A program made the translations under genes and the position numbers. Shown here piece after piece: positions 63,148 to 64,000 of a stretch of 64,000 nt of DNA (position 1 is the stretch's first letter; each line of letters begins with the position of its first letter). The notes under the pieces are model-generated. The model had not been told where the DNA came from and did not search any database. It saw only the letters and a list, made by a program, of their open reading frames with translations. The stretch spans positions 44,312,661 to 44,376,660 of the forward strand of contig BTRK01000002.1 in assembly GCA_036245805.1 (NCBI GenBank), given 5' to 3'. The DNA is from Pristionchus mayeri (Eukaryota > Nematoda > Chromadorea > Rhabditida > Neodiplogasteridae).

Positions 63148-64000
63148 CAGTAGCGCGCAAAAGTGTTGGTGCACTTTTTCAACTTGCTGTAACTTTTTGC
63201 CCAGGAAAGTTATCATTCTGAGACTCAGGTATGTATATGTATGTACCAAATTCAATGGAGATTATGTCCATCATACTTTGGCATGACGCAATCGCACAGT
63301 CGTTTCGTAGTGATGACGCAATCAAAATGTACTTTTTCAAAACGCCAGTATTCTTAAATGGATTTTTTCCAGTTCGCCAAACTTTCTGAAGTTGGAGTCA
63401 TGCCCGAGGCCTACCCAGGAAACTTTTTTGAGGTTGCTACTCAACCGCACATTTGCTGCAACCTCGCTGCAATAACGAGTTCGCAAATTCAGATTTCGGC
63501 TCTTAATCAAGCTAGAGACTGGTTCAAGGCATCAAAATGATCGCCAGCATGATAGTAGATGATATTGAGAATATGAAAACAATAGCTCGAAATTTGCCCT
63601 CAGGGCATGAAAAAATCACTTTTTGCATGACCATTTTTTGGACATTCACAATTTTTTGCGGGAAAATTAGGTAAAAATCTGTTTTTTGCATAGGCATATT
63701 CAAAATGTATTGAAGAACTGATTCCCAAATTTTTAAAGTGTTTGGATAACTTTCCGGCCCGCGGCGACCGTTTTTCGGGGGGATACTCGGGTCGGGAAAC
63801 ACCTTGTTTACCACTATGGGCGAGAGAGTGCAGACGACGAGAGTGCGTAAACAGGGTACATTTTCCCGACCCGAGTATCCCTCCGGAAAAGGGTCGCCGC
63901 GGGCCGGAAATTTATCCAAACACTCTAAAAAGTTGGGAATCAGTTCTTCAATACATTTTGAATGTGCCTATGCAAAAACCAGATTTTTACCTAATTTTCC
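63148..64000. mobile_element. Foldback CAGTaGCGC-family element cut by the window end
   Basis: Starts CAGTAGCGCGCAAAAGTG after TA. The left arm, the GC-rich centre near 63830 and the first part of the right arm are present (the right arm repeats CCGGCCCGCGGCG in complement). The right end would fall about 500 bases beyond the window. Confidence 0.8.

Overview
The window looks like a chromosome segment from a free-living or related rhabditid-type nematode. The evidence is a tandem pair of nematode cuticle collagens, a tyrosine hydroxylase, a sphingolipid desaturase and a cadherin, all cut by many mostly short introns, splice-leader-like acceptors just upstream of start codons, and a short degenerate TTAGGC tract. 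All gene models were built by eye from splice signals, reading phase and remembered family motifs. No search was run.

Layout. 742-2357 (+): C-terminal half of glycerol kinase, with its N-terminal half left of the window. 3308-7026 (-): sphingolipid delta4-desaturase (DEGS type), 9 exons. 7.0-10.6 kb: no gene recognised. 10.6-14.0 kb: foldback elements and a dead mariner transposase. 15107-18163 (+): secreted, probably GPI-anchored protein of three ten-cysteine modules. 19200-23126 (+) and 24114-28295 (+): two cuticle collagens, the second with a long C-terminal extension. 28674-43676 (-): tyrosine hydroxylase (cat-2 type), 21 exons over 15 kb, convergent with the collagens. 43.7-47.9 kb: nested transposable elements. 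47964-62152 (-): C-terminal part of a cadherin, with 15 exons proposed and its N-terminus beyond the right edge or unrecognised. 63148-64000: a foldback element cut by the window end.

Much of the non-coding DNA is palindromic (foldback) or terminal-inverted-repeat elements, mostly of the TA-target Tc1/mariner type, plus two families that carry RNA polymerase III-like A and B boxes. Most long introns are long because they hold one or more of these elements. The exons remain open and in phase, so the host genes look functional.

The genes do not form one pathway. Glycerol kinase and the desaturase are lipid enzymes, tyrosine hydroxylase makes L-DOPA for dopamine, and the collagens build cuticle. 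The most interesting points are an intron of the tyrosine hydroxylase gene that is almost exactly one inverted-repeat element (introner-like), a composite element that seems to have carried flanking DNA to a new place, a terminal-inverted-repeat element with a tRNA-like promoter, a foldback element holding a piece of the neighbouring cadherin exon, and a three-exon module repeated three times in the cysteine-rich gene.
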